A stretch of 64,000 bases of DNA from Lachnospiraceae bacterium (GTDB lineage: Bacteria; Bacillota; Clostridia; Lachnospirales; Lachnospiraceae), in assembly GCA_022652545.1 (NCBI GenBank), contig JALCRM010000001.1, forward strand, positions 466,425 to 530,424. Reading direction: 5' to 3'. The notes below the pieces were generated by a model. The model did no database searches, had not been told where the DNA came from, and saw nothing but the letters and a program-made list of their open reading frames with translations. The position numbers and the translations under genes are program-made. Shown here in pieces: positions 1-8,037 of this stretch. Every line of letters starts with the position of its first letter. Within the stretch, counting starts at the first letter, position 1.

Positions 1-479
1 GAAAAGTGTTTAAATACGGGGACAATGTTGACACGGACGTCATCATCCCGGCAAGATACCTGAATACGTCCAAACCGGAAGAACTTGCGGTCCACTGTAT
101 GGAAGACATCGACAGCAGTTTCGTGGAAAAAGTACAAAAAGGTGATATTATCGTAGCAGGCAAAAACTTCGGCTGCGGTTCCTCGAGGGAACATGCGCCG
201 ATCGCGATCCGGGCAGCCGGCGTAAAGTGCGTCATTGCCGAGAATTTTGCCCGCATATTCTACAGAAATGCCATCAACATCGGACTTGCGATCGTGGAAT
301 GCCCCGAGGCGTCGAAGGAGATCAGCGCAGGGGACACCGTATCCGTGGATTTCAGCAGCGGCATCATCACGGACGAAACGACCGGCAGGAAGTTCAAAGG
401 GCAGACGTTCCCGCCGTTCATGCAGAAGATCATAGACGCAGGCGGCCTGGTGAACTATATCAACGAAAGCAGAGAATGA
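1..479 (+). CDS. leuD: 3-isopropylmalate dehydratase small subunit, 5' end cut by window
   Basis: With LeuC, the LeuD subunit isomerises 2- to 3-isopropylmalate in leucine synthesis in the cytoplasm. The reading frame is open to the window edge (first full codon at 3-5), and it reads [20 protein letters not shown], the usual LeuD N-terminus, so a few residues are missing and the GTG at 6 is internal. The swivel-domain motif [14 protein letters not shown] is present. About 157 residues are visible, close to the usual 160-165 of the short bacterial/archaeal form. The stop codon overlaps the ATG of the next gene (ATGA at 476-479). leuC is expected just upstream, outside the window. Confidence 0.95.
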   Translation, partial: KVFKYGDNVDTDVIIPARYLNTSKPEELAVHCMEDIDSSFVEKVQKGDIIVAGKNFGCGSSREHAPIAIRAAGVKCVIAENFARIFYRNAINIGLAIVECPEASKEISAGDTVSVDFSSGIITDETTGRKFKGQTFPPFMQKIIDAGGLVNYINESRE

Positions 480-1279
480 CGGAAAGGGATCCGCGGACTG
501 CGCGGACCGGCAATGAATGCATGGATGAATTCTACAGGGAACTGGACGCCTGTTTTGCCTCCGGGGATCTCGAGGGAGCGGAAAAATTACTGATCCGGAA
601 TCTGACGGAAGCGAACGACGAAGGAAACTGGCAGCGCTATTCGCAGGTCGCCGGCGAGCTTATCGCTTTTTATCAGACGGCAGGAAGGTTTGAGGAAGCG
701 ACAGCGGCCTCGGACGACCTGCTGCTTCTCATGGAGGAACTGCACCTCGAGGATTCGGCCGATTTCGCGGTCGTCCTGATGGATCACGCGAACGGTTTCC
801 GCGACGGCGGCAGGCTGAACGAGGCTGAAGAATATTACCTGCGCAGTGAAAACACACTGCAGGCCCTCGCGGCCGCCGGACACGGCAAGGCGCAGGATCC
901 CCAGACGGACCGGATCACAGGTACGCTGTATTCGAACGAAGCGCTCCTGTATCTGAAGGAGGGGCGCTTCACCGAAGCGGAGGCCCGGTTCAGGAAGGCC
1001 AACGCACTGTTTGATGAGGCCGGCGCACAGGACGATCCCTTTTACCTGCCCAACATGGCCGGCATCGCCGAAGCCCTTTACCGGAGCGGAGACCCCGCGA
1101 ACGCGCTGGCTGCGTATGAAACAGCCATCGAAGCGCTCAGGAAAAATGACGGGGAAGGCAGAGGCTGCGCACTGCTGTACGGCAACTGTGCCGTGATCTG
1201 CGACAGTATGCACGATCCGGTGTCCGCGCAGAGCTACCGGGCAAAGGCGGCTGCCATCCTGTCGAAAACGGAGAACTGA
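476..1279 (+). CDS. tetratricopeptide-repeat protein of unknown role
   Basis: A 267-residue protein without signal peptide or membrane segment. It is made of helix pairs with TPR spacing, for example [19 protein letters not shown] and [20 protein letters not shown], so it probably binds other proteins. I do not recognise its partner. The start at 476 overlaps the leuD stop (ATGA), which suggests translational coupling. An ATG at 521 (MDEFYREL) is an alternative and would drop a 15-residue leader of unusual composition. It sits between leuD and ruvA with 2 nt before ruvA, so it is probably cotranscribed with both. The frame stays open upstream inside leuD, but that part is a shadow of leuD. 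Confidence 0.75.
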   Translation: MTERDPRTARTGNECMDEFYRELDACFASGDLEGAEKLLIRNLTEANDEGNWQRYSQVAGELIAFYQTAGRFEEATAASDDLLLLMEELHLEDSADFAVVLMDHANGFRDGGRLNEAEEYYLRSENTLQALAAAGHGKAQDPQTDRITGTLYSNEALLYLKEGRFTEAEARFRKANALFDEAGAQDDPFYLPNMAGIAEALYRSGDPANALAAYETAIEALRKNDGEGRGCALLYGNCAVICDSMHDPVSAQSYRAKAAAILSKTEN

Positions 1280-1281
1280 CT

Positions 1282-1890
1282 ATGTTCGCATCGCTGCATG
1301 GCATCATTGATGAGATCTCGGACGGCACGGCTGTGGTCGACGTGAACGGCCTCGGTATGGAAGTCGGGATCTCGCCGGGAACAGCGTCCAGGATGGGCGC
1401 TGTCGGGGACGAGGTCAAACTGTATACCTACACCTACCTGCGGGAGGACCAGATCGGCCTCTACGGCTTTCTGTCCAGGGATGAGCTGAAGCTGTTCAAA
1501 CAGCTGATCACAGTCAGCGGGATCGGCCCGAAGGCAGGACTTTCGCTGCTTTCCGCCATGAGCGCGGACGAGCTGCGTTTTGCCATCGCTTCAGGGGATG
1601 TGGGTGCCATTTCGAAGGCACAGGGGGTCGGCAAACGCACGGCTGAGCGCCTGGTACTGGAACTTCGGGACAAGATGACGGACGCGGAGCTGAGCGCAGC
1701 CGTATCGGGGAACGGCGCAGATACAGCCGGCAGCAGTCCGGCAGGCGGCATTTCCGGAGATGCTGTCGAAGCACTCGTGGCGCTGGGCTACCCCAGGCCC
1801 GATGCAATGAAAGCGGTCAAAAAGGCGGAAGCCGCCGGCGCATCCGACACGGAAGCGATCCTGAAGAGCGCGCTGACATTTATGTTCTGA
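1282..1890 (+). CDS. ruvA: Holliday junction branch migration subunit RuvA
   Basis: RuvA tetramers bind four-way junctions and load the RuvB motor in recombinational repair. The 202-residue length is typical. The N-terminal OB fold ([20 protein letters not shown]) is followed by two helix-hairpin-helix segments around residues 70-130 ([33 protein letters not shown]). A flexible Gly/Ala/Ser linker of about 20 residues leads to the C-terminal RuvB-binding domain ([20 protein letters not shown]). It is followed after 16 nt by ruvB, the standard pairing. Confidence 0.97.
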   Translation: MFASLHGIIDEISDGTAVVDVNGLGMEVGISPGTASRMGAVGDEVKLYTYTYLREDQIGLYGFLSRDELKLFKQLITVSGIGPKAGLSLLSAMSADELRFAIASGDVGAISKAQGVGKRTAERLVLELRDKMTDAELSAAVSGNGADTAGSSPAGGISGDAVEALVALGYPRPDAMKAVKKAEAAGASDTEAILKSALTFMF

Positions 1891-1906
1891 CGGACGGGGG
1901 CAGGCA

Positions 1907-2920
1907 GTGGAAAAAAGAATGATCGAAACGGGCTATACGGAAGAGGACAAGGTGATCGAGGGATCACTGCGCCCGCAGAAGCTCGCCGATTATATCGGAC
2001 AGGACCGCATCAGGGAAAACATTTCGATATCGATCGAAGCTGCCCGCAAGCGCGGGGAGCCCATGGACCATGTACTGCTTTTCGGGCCTCCCGGCCTCGG
2101 CAAGACAACGCTGGCCTGTATCATCGCAAATGAGATGGGCGTGCACATCAAGATCACGTCCGGCCCCGCCATTGAGAAACCGGGTGAAATGGCGGCGATC
2201 CTGAACGGCCTGCAGGAAGGTGACGTGCTGTTCGTCGATGAGATCCACCGGCTGAACAAACAGATCGAGGAAGTCCTGTATCCTGCGATGGAAGATTATG
2301 CGATCGACATCATGATCGGGAAGGGTGCTTCCGCAAAATCCATACGGCTGGAGCTGCCGAAATTCACTCTGATCGGCGCGACCACACGCGCGGGACTGCT
2401 GTCTGCGCCGCTGCGCGACCGCTTCGGGATCATACACCATCTGGAATTCTATTCGGCCGAACAGCTTCAGCGCATCATTTTTCATTCGGCGGATATTCTG
2501 AATGTACAGCTCGACGAAGATGCCGCTGCCGAAATGGCCCGCAGGAGCCGCGGGACCCCGCGCCTTGCAAACCGTATACTGAAGCGTGTCAGGGACTATG
2601 CCGAAGTGCGCCACGACGGCAGGATCACGCTGGAGATCGCGCAGAAAGCCCTCGACATGATGGATGTCGACAGCCTCGGACTGGACCGGACGGACCGCCG
2701 TTTCCTGGACACACTCATCGGCAAGTTTTCCGGCGGACCCGCGGGACTCGATACGCTTGCGGCCGCGATCGGAGAAGATCCCGGCACGCTGGAGGATGTT
2801 GTGGAGCCTTATCTGCTGCAGAACGGCTTTATCAACCGAACGCCCCGGGGAAGAGTCGCAACGGAACTGGCCTACCGTCATCTGGGCCTGCCCTGGCAGG
2901 AAAGCCTTAAGTTCGAATAA
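1907..2920 (+). CDS. ruvB: Holliday junction branch migration ATPase RuvB
   Basis: The AAA+ motor that drives branch migration with RuvA. It has 337 residues, the usual length. Walker A is [10 protein letters not shown] and Walker B is LFVDEIHRL; sensor and arginine-finger segments follow ([18 protein letters not shown]), and a winged-helix C-terminus ends in [18 protein letters not shown]. The start chosen is GTG 1907, with a purine-rich GGGGGCAGG about 8 nt upstream. ATG 1919 ([11 protein letters not shown]) is the alternative and would also give a normal protein. No RuvC gene is seen; a RecU resolvase gene lies at 28,281. Confidence 0.97.
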   Translation: MEKRMIETGYTEEDKVIEGSLRPQKLADYIGQDRIRENISISIEAARKRGEPMDHVLLFGPPGLGKTTLACIIANEMGVHIKITSGPAIEKPGEMAAILNGLQEGDVLFVDEIHRLNKQIEEVLYPAMEDYAIDIMIGKGASAKSIRLELPKFTLIGATTRAGLLSAPLRDRFGIIHHLEFYSAEQLQRIIFHSADILNVQLDEDAAAEMARRSRGTPRLANRILKRVRDYAEVRHDGRITLEIAQKALDMMDVDSLGLDRTDRRFLDTLIGKFSGGPAGLDTLAAAIGEDPGTLEDVVEPYLLQNGFINRTPRGRVATELAYRHLGLPWQESLKFE

Positions 2921-2935
2921 CCGGTTTTGTGATCA

Positions 2936-3042
2936 CGCAGTTTCAACTTTTTTTCATAATTATGCTATAACATCCGCCTGTGGGACGTGGCGGATGAGAA
3001 ACTGCTTCGCAGTTTCAACTTTTTTTCATAATTATGCTATAA
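2936..3042 (+). repeat. direct repeat, two 35-nt copies (2936-2970, 3008-3042)
   Basis: Identical 35-nt copies start CGCAGTTTCAAC and end CATAATTATGCTATAA, with their starts 72 nt apart. The intervening segment contains CATCCGCC and GGCGGATG, which can form an 8-bp hairpin at about 2971-2995. The second copy continues with T, giving an extended -10 sequence; the first continues with C. Confidence 0.9.
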
Positions 3043-3043
3043 T
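3035..3043 (+). promoter_or_regulatory. extended -10 promoter for zapA
   Basis: TGC followed by TATAAT (3038-3043) is a full extended -10 element. No good -35 lies at the right distance (TTTCAA or TTCAAC only), as is common for extended -10 promoters. It precedes the zapA start by about 55 nt. Confidence 0.6.
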
Positions 3044-3096
3044 TATCAAAATATGTTCGGATGTGCGTTTGGGATCTCTTTCCGGGGAGGAGACAA

Positions 3097-3504
3097 ATGG
3101 CAGCGCCAAAGACAGATACCAAGGTTGTGATCGGCGGGAAAGTATATACGCTGAGCGGGTATGAAAGCGAGGAATATATCCAGAAGGTCGCATCTTACCT
3201 CAACGGGAAGCTGGAGGAGTTTCAGAAGGAGGAAGGCTACAGCCATCTTTCCATCGATCTCCGCAATCTTCTCCTGAATATCAACATCAGTGACGATTAT
3301 TTCAAGGCCAGGAAGCAGATCGAAGGCTTTGAGGAAGATATGAAAGCCCGCGACAAGGATCTGTATGACATCAAGCACGAGCTTGTCACGACGCAGATGA
3401 AACTGGAAGCCTCGGAAAAGACGCAGAAGAGGCTGCAGACAGACAATGAAGCCAAGGACAGGCGCATCATCGAGCTCGAGGCAGAGTTGAAGAACCACCG
3501 TTGA
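3097..3504 (+). CDS. zapA: cell division protein ZapA
   Basis: ZapA bundles FtsZ filaments at the division site. The 135-residue protein has the ZapA core at residues 9-60 (VVIGGKVYTLSGYESEEYIQ, then YLNGKLEEF). A long charged coiled coil follows (residues 70-135, RDKDLYDIKHELVTTQMKLE), longer than in the roughly 85-residue Bacillus form. The start at 3097 is supported by GGGGAGGAG six nt upstream; the frame is open 36 nt further up without a ribosome site. It has its own promoter and is followed after 10 nt by the U32 peptidase gene. Confidence 0.88.
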   Translation: MAAPKTDTKVVIGGKVYTLSGYESEEYIQKVASYLNGKLEEFQKEEGYSHLSIDLRNLLLNINISDDYFKARKQIEGFEEDMKARDKDLYDIKHELVTTQMKLEASEKTQKRLQTDNEAKDRRIIELEAELKNHR

Positions 3505-3514
3505 GTAGCGGCAG

Positions 3515-5845
3515 ATGAAGGAATCGTTGCATTCGGTAAAATATGATCCGGAAAACAGGGCTGCTGCGGTTCGCGGCAGCCTTTCTCGTGCAGACAGCCG
3601 GGAAAGTGCCGCTGTGCACGCTCCCGAGCTTCTTTCACCGGCAGGCAGCATGGAAGCTTTTCTCGGAGCCGTGAATGCCGGCGCAGATGCTGTGTATCTT
3701 GCCGGGAAGCGTTTCGGCGCGCGTGCCATGGCCGACAACTTCAGTGACGAAGAACTGAAGGAAGTCATCCGTACGGCGCATTTATGCGGCGTTAAGATCA
3801 ATCTGACCGTCAATACACTCACCAGACAGGAGGAACTTTCCGGGATCTGCGAGATGCTGGATCCGCTCGTCGAAGAAGGCCTGGATGCCGTGATCGTACA
3901 GGATCTGGGCGTCATCGCCATGATCCGCAGACAGTTTCCGACGCTGGCGGTCCATGCCAGCACCCAGCTTTCCGTCACGGACAGGGAGGCAGTGCGTTAC
4001 CTGGCCCGCCTCGGTGTCACCAGGATCGTGCCGGCACGTGAACTGTCGCTTGCCGAGGTCAGGGACCTGAAGAGCGAACTGCCGGTTGAGATCGAGACCT
4101 TTATCCACGGTGCAATGTGCTACTGTTATTCGGGAAAATGCCTTTTTTCCAGTTTTCTCGGAGGCAGGAGCGGAAACAGGGGACGCTGCGCACAGCCCTG
4201 CCGTCAGCCGTACTGCCTGCAGGATGCGAACGGAAAACCGGCAGGCTGCGAGAAACCGTCAGCCGAAGTCTATCCGCTTTCCATGCGTGACATGTGTACG
4301 CTGGATCTGCTCCCGGAACTGATCCGGGCGGGAATAGACTCGTTCAAGATCGAAGGGCGCATGAAAAAGCCGGAATATGCAGCCGGCGTGACAGCGGTCT
4401 ACAGAAAATATATCGACAGGTACCGGGAACTTTCTATGCAGGGACGGGCTTCCGAATGGAAAGTTGACCGGGAGGACCAAGAGACACTGCAGGATCTGTA
4501 TCTGCGTACGGAACGGAGCGAGGGCTACTATAAGAAACGAAACGGCCGTGACATGGTCACCGTGACGCGTCCTGGCTACAGAGGCTCTGACGAAAAACTG
4601 CTGCAGCAGCTCCGGGAAAAGTACATACACGGTGTCAGACGCGTGCCGGTGCGGGGTGAAGTACGGCTTTGCAAGGGAGAAAGGGCTTCTCTGTCACTTT
4701 CCGCAGAAGGGCCGCAGGAGAGCGTACAGGTCTTCGGGGATACGGTCCAGCAGGCAGTCAGCTGCCCGCTGCGTGAGGAAGACGCCGAAAAAAGCATCCT
4801 GAAATTCGGCAATACGGTCTTTACCGTAGACAAAGGGGATATCCGTATTCTCTGCGATGAGGATATTTTTCTTCCGGTGCGGTCGCTGAACGATCTGCGA
4901 AGGTCGGCAGTTTCAGGACTGGAAATGAAACGCCTGGACGGTTATAATAGGCAAAGCGACGATTTCCTCCGGAAACGGCGTGCGGCGATCGAAGAGACAC
5001 TTGAAAAAAGCGGAGCCGCGCCTGCCCGTACGGAACATCCTGCCTGTACGGACCGGCAGTATCCGGAAGTATGGGCTGTGGTACTTTCAAAGGAACAGGC
5101 AGAGGCCGCAGAGAGTGCAGGTGCAGATCTCATCGCCGATGACAGTGCATGTTTTGCACTGGAGAAAGAGGACAGGCTGCTGGCACTTCCTTATGTGCTC
5201 CGCAGCACGGACAGTTCCTACATGCAGGACGCCCTTCTGAAACTTCAGAGCGGCGCATACCGGGGAGCCCTGGCCAGGGATATTTCGGAGATCGGGTATC
5301 TTCGGGAGCACGGATACAGCGGAACCGTTGTTTCGGATCCTGCAGTTTACTGCTGGAACAGAGAGAGTCTGGAAGTACTGGAAAAGGATTGTGACCTTGT
5401 CAGTTTTCCCTATGAACTGACGCAGCGGGAAATGGAAGACTGCCTGCAGAACGGTACGGCCTGCGGCAGGGTGCTTCCGGCATACGGCAGGGTGCCGATG
5501 ATGATCACGGCAAACTGCGTGAAAAAGACCGGGAACTGCTGCAGCGGCAGAGAAGAAGGCTTCCTGATGCTGCGCGACCGGATGAACAGTCTGTTCCCTG
5601 TCAGGACAGTCTGCAGCCACTGCGGCAATATCATCTATAACAGCGTGCCGCTGTCTCTGCACAAGGCTGCCGCAGACAGGGTATTCAGGCAAAGCCGTGC
5701 GATCCTGCTGGCCTTTACGACGGAGGACGCGGCGGAGACCGGACGGATCACACAAACATTCTGCAGGGCCGCGCGCCTGGGGACTGCTCAGGAAGCCCCG
5801 GTATCGGCATACACGAACGGCCACTACAGGAAAGGCACCGAATAG
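3515..5845 (+). CDS. U32 family peptidase (RlhA/TrhP-type)
   Basis: A 776-residue protein with the U32 signature: an alpha/beta barrel beginning ELLSPAGSMEAFLGAVNAGADAVY at about residue 38, then HASTQLSV, FIHGAMCYCYSGKCLFSS and GNRGRCAQPCRQPY. The conserved cysteines are all present. Family members RlhA and TrhP are involved in hydroxylating rRNA C2501 and tRNA U34, and four cysteines are thought to hold an iron-sulfur cluster. An RNA-modification role is therefore more likely than proteolysis, but which RNA is unknown. A second, less conserved C-terminal half matches the usual long form. The first ~35 residues look non-conserved. The stop overlaps the next start (TAGTG). Confidence 0.85.
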   Translation: MKESLHSVKYDPENRAAAVRGSLSRADSRESAAVHAPELLSPAGSMEAFLGAVNAGADAVYLAGKRFGARAMADNFSDEELKEVIRTAHLCGVKINLTVNTLTRQEELSGICEMLDPLVEEGLDAVIVQDLGVIAMIRRQFPTLAVHASTQLSVTDREAVRYLARLGVTRIVPARELSLAEVRDLKSELPVEIETFIHGAMCYCYSGKCLFSSFLGGRSGNRGRCAQPCRQPYCLQDANGKPAGCEKPSAEVYPLSMRDMCTLDLLPELIRAGIDSFKIEGRMKKPEYAAGVTAVYRKYIDRYRELSMQGRASEWKVDREDQETLQDLYLRTERSEGYYKKRNGRDMVTVTRPGYRGSDEKLLQQLREKYIHGVRRVPVRGEVRLCKGERASLSLSAEGPQESVQVFGDTVQQAVSCPLREEDAEKSILKFGNTVFTVDKGDIRILCDEDIFLPVRSLNDLRRSAVSGLEMKRLDGYNRQSDDFLRKRRAAIEETLEKSGAAPARTEHPACTDRQYPEVWAVVLSKEQAEAAESAGADLIADDSACFALEKEDRLLALPYVLRSTDSSYMQDALLKLQSGAYRGALARDISEIGYLREHGYSGTVVSDPAVYCWNRESLEVLEKDCDLVSFPYELTQREMEDCLQNGTACGRVLPAYGRVPMMITANCVKKTGNCCSGREEGFLMLRDRMNSLFPVRTVCSHCGNIIYNSVPLSLHKAAADRVFRQSRAILLAFTTEDAAETGRITQTFCRAARLGTAQEAPVSAYTNGHYRKGTE

Positions 5846-8037
5846 TGCGGACTTATATCCTCGCATTATCGAAGTATCCATTAGCCATATTCATGCTGTC
5901 CTACGCAGTGATCGCATTTTTGCAGGTGCGCAGGATAGGCCGCGACAGGGAAGAAGAGAGGCGTACCAATTCGCTCCTCATTCTTCTGCTGTTTCTTGTA
6001 CACTCTTTCGGCATGCTTACGATCTTCGTCTCCATGAAGGATATGCGGTACCTGTACTTCTGGCTGTTCCAGGCGATCGTATTTGCGTTCTATCTGGTCC
6101 TGTACCGCAATCTGTATCCGCAGGCCAATCAGACGCTGTGCATCCATATCTGCATGATGCTTTCCCTGGGCCTTATCATCATCACCAGGCTGTCTTTTTC
6201 CAAAGCGGTCAAGCAGTTCGTGATCGCCGCAGTCGGCATGATCCTGACGATCGCGGTGCCGGCCTTCATGAAGAAATTCCGCTTTCTCAAAAAACTCACC
6301 TATATATACGCAGGCATCGGTATCGTAATGCTCGGAGTGGTGCTGGTCTTCGGACAGGCCACGCAGGGTTCGAATATTACCTGGACTGTCGCAGGTGTGA
6401 CGCTTCAGCCTTCCGAATTCGTAAAGATCATCTTTGTGTTTTATCTGGCAAGTGCCTATTATGAATCCAGCACGCCGAGGGATGTTTTGCGGGCCGGGAT
6501 CATTTCCGCGATCCATGTGCTGATCCTGGTGGCCTCCAAGGACCTCGGGAGCGCGCTGATCTTCTTTATTGCCTACATTTTCATGACGTATATCGCCACG
6601 CAGAAATGGCATTATCTTCTGCTGGGGGCGGGTCTCGGCGGTGTGGGAGCGGTGCTGGCCTACAAGATCTTCCGGCACGTGCAGGTGCGTGTGACCGCAT
6701 GGCTGGATCCCTGGAGCGTTATCGACTCAATGGGCTTCCAGATCACGCAGTCCCTGTTTTCCATATGCAGCGGCGGCCCGTTCGGTGTGGGACTGACAAA
6801 GGGCACACCCGACAAGATCCCCTATGTGGAATCCGATTTCATTTTCTCCGCCATTACGGAAGAGATGGGCATGATCGTTGCGATCAGCCTGCTTGTCATG
6901 TGTCTTGTGATTTTCTTCCACATACTCTGGATCTCCCTCAACTTTTCGGACCGTTTCTACCGTTTTTCCGCCTTCGGCTTTGCGGTCATGTATATCTTCC
7001 AGACCTTCCTGACCGTCGGCGGGGATACAAAATTCATCCCGCTCACCGGCGTGACGCTGCCGCTCGTTTCCTACGGCGGCTCTTCAGTGCTGTCTACGAT
7101 CTTCATGTTTTCGGTCATCGAGTCCATATATATCATGCAGCAGGACAGGATCCGTGCTTTTCAGGCGCGTTTCGAGCGGGAGAACCGGGAGAGGCCTGTA
7201 CCTGACGACAGCGGGGATCCGGCTGCGCGGGACAGAAGGATGCGCGCAGAGCAGATGAGGAGACAGTCCCTGTCCGGAGCAGAGGACAGAGACCGGATCG
7301 CGGCATCCGGCCGTCAGGCAAAACTGGACAGAAAGGCTGCGCTTGACCGCCAGGCCAGGCAGGACAGACAGGCCAGAAAGGCTGCCCTTGACCGTCAGGC
7401 CAGGCAGGACAGACAGACAAGAAAGACCGCCCTCGACCGTCAGGCAAAACAGGACAGGCAGGACAGAAAAGCTGCGCTCGACAGGCAGGCCAAACAGGAC
7501 AGGAAGGCCAGACAGGCCGCACTCGACCGTCAGGCCAGGCAGGAGCGTCAGGCCGGACAGGAGTGCCAGGCAGGACGGACAGCGCCTGACCGCAGGGACA
7601 GGCAGTCTGCACCGGTCCGCCAGACCAGGCAGTATCCGCAGGCCAGGCAGTATCCGCAGGAAAGACAATATCCCCGGGACAGACAGTACCCGCAGGAAAG
7701 GCCGTATCCGGGGGGAAGCCGGACGGTACAGGAGCGCCGCGGCGGGTATGCATACCAGGAAAGCGCTCCTTTACAGGAAAATGATTATTTCGACGATACT
7801 TCCACGCTGCCCCTGATGGATGAGTACAGTCCGGAACCGCAGCAGAACGCATATGCAGCAGAACGTCCGCTGCAGGATGACGGCTTTTATTACGATGAAA
7901 CATCTGCAATGCCGGATACAGGCCTGGGAGAGCAGGACCGCGCTGCGGGGGGAAACTGGGAACCTTCGCTGGACAACATCGACCTGAAGGACTACAAGGA
8001 AGTTTCATACGGAGAAAATGGAAAGAAGAGATATTAA
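5845..8037 (+). CDS. FtsW/RodA/SpoVE-family peptidoglycan glycosyltransferase with a long repetitive tail
   Basis: A SEDS-family glycan polymerase that works with a transpeptidase, here encoded immediately downstream with a 20-nt overlap. Residues 1-440 contain about ten membrane helices and family motifs (WTVAGVTLQPSEFVKIIFVF, SKDLGSALIFF, FIPLTGVTLPLVSYGGSSVL). Residues 440-730 are an unusual cytoplasmic tail. It holds five 15-residue units of the type AALDRQARQDRQARK encoded by 45-bp repeats (7333-7557), then RQYPQE-type hexapeptides (7630-7710), then an acidic, tyrosine-containing end. The start is GTG at 5845, overlapping the U32 stop. Whether it serves division, elongation or sporulation cannot be told from sequence. 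Confidence 0.9.
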   Translation: MRTYILALSKYPLAIFMLSYAVIAFLQVRRIGRDREEERRTNSLLILLLFLVHSFGMLTIFVSMKDMRYLYFWLFQAIVFAFYLVLYRNLYPQANQTLCIHICMMLSLGLIIITRLSFSKAVKQFVIAAVGMILTIAVPAFMKKFRFLKKLTYIYAGIGIVMLGVVLVFGQATQGSNITWTVAGVTLQPSEFVKIIFVFYLASAYYESSTPRDVLRAGIISAIHVLILVASKDLGSALIFFIAYIFMTYIATQKWHYLLLGAGLGGVGAVLAYKIFRHVQVRVTAWLDPWSVIDSMGFQITQSLFSICSGGPFGVGLTKGTPDKIPYVESDFIFSAITEEMGMIVAISLLVMCLVIFFHILWISLNFSDRFYRFSAFGFAVMYIFQTFLTVGGDTKFIPLTGVTLPLVSYGGSSVLSTIFMFSVIESIYIMQQDRIRAFQARFERENRERPVPDDSGDPAARDRRMRAEQMRRQSLSGAEDRDRIAASGRQAKLDRKAALDRQARQDRQARKAALDRQARQDRQTRKTALDRQAKQDRQDRKAALDRQAKQDRKARQAALDRQARQERQAGQECQAGRTAPDRRDRQSAPVRQTRQYPQARQYPQERQYPRDRQYPQERPYPGGSRTVQERRGGYAYQESAPLQENDYFDDTSTLPLMDEYSPEPQQNAYAAERPLQDDGFYYDETSAMPDTGLGEQDRAAGGNWEPSLDNIDLKDYKEVSYGENGKKRY
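7333..7557 (+). repeat. five in-frame 45-bp tandem repeats in the SEDS gene
   Basis: Units start at 7333, 7378, 7423, 7468 and 7513. Each encodes (K/Q)(A/T)ALDRQA(R/K)Q(D/E)R(Q/K)xx plus one R, G or K. Substitutions keep the charge pattern, so the array is under protein-level constraint or expanded recently by slippage. Confidence 0.9.

Noticed and set aside
227..475. Upstream extension of the TPR gene.
   Set aside because: This part is the shifted frame of leuD with Arg/His-rich nonsense composition; the ATG at 476 fits the operon overlap.
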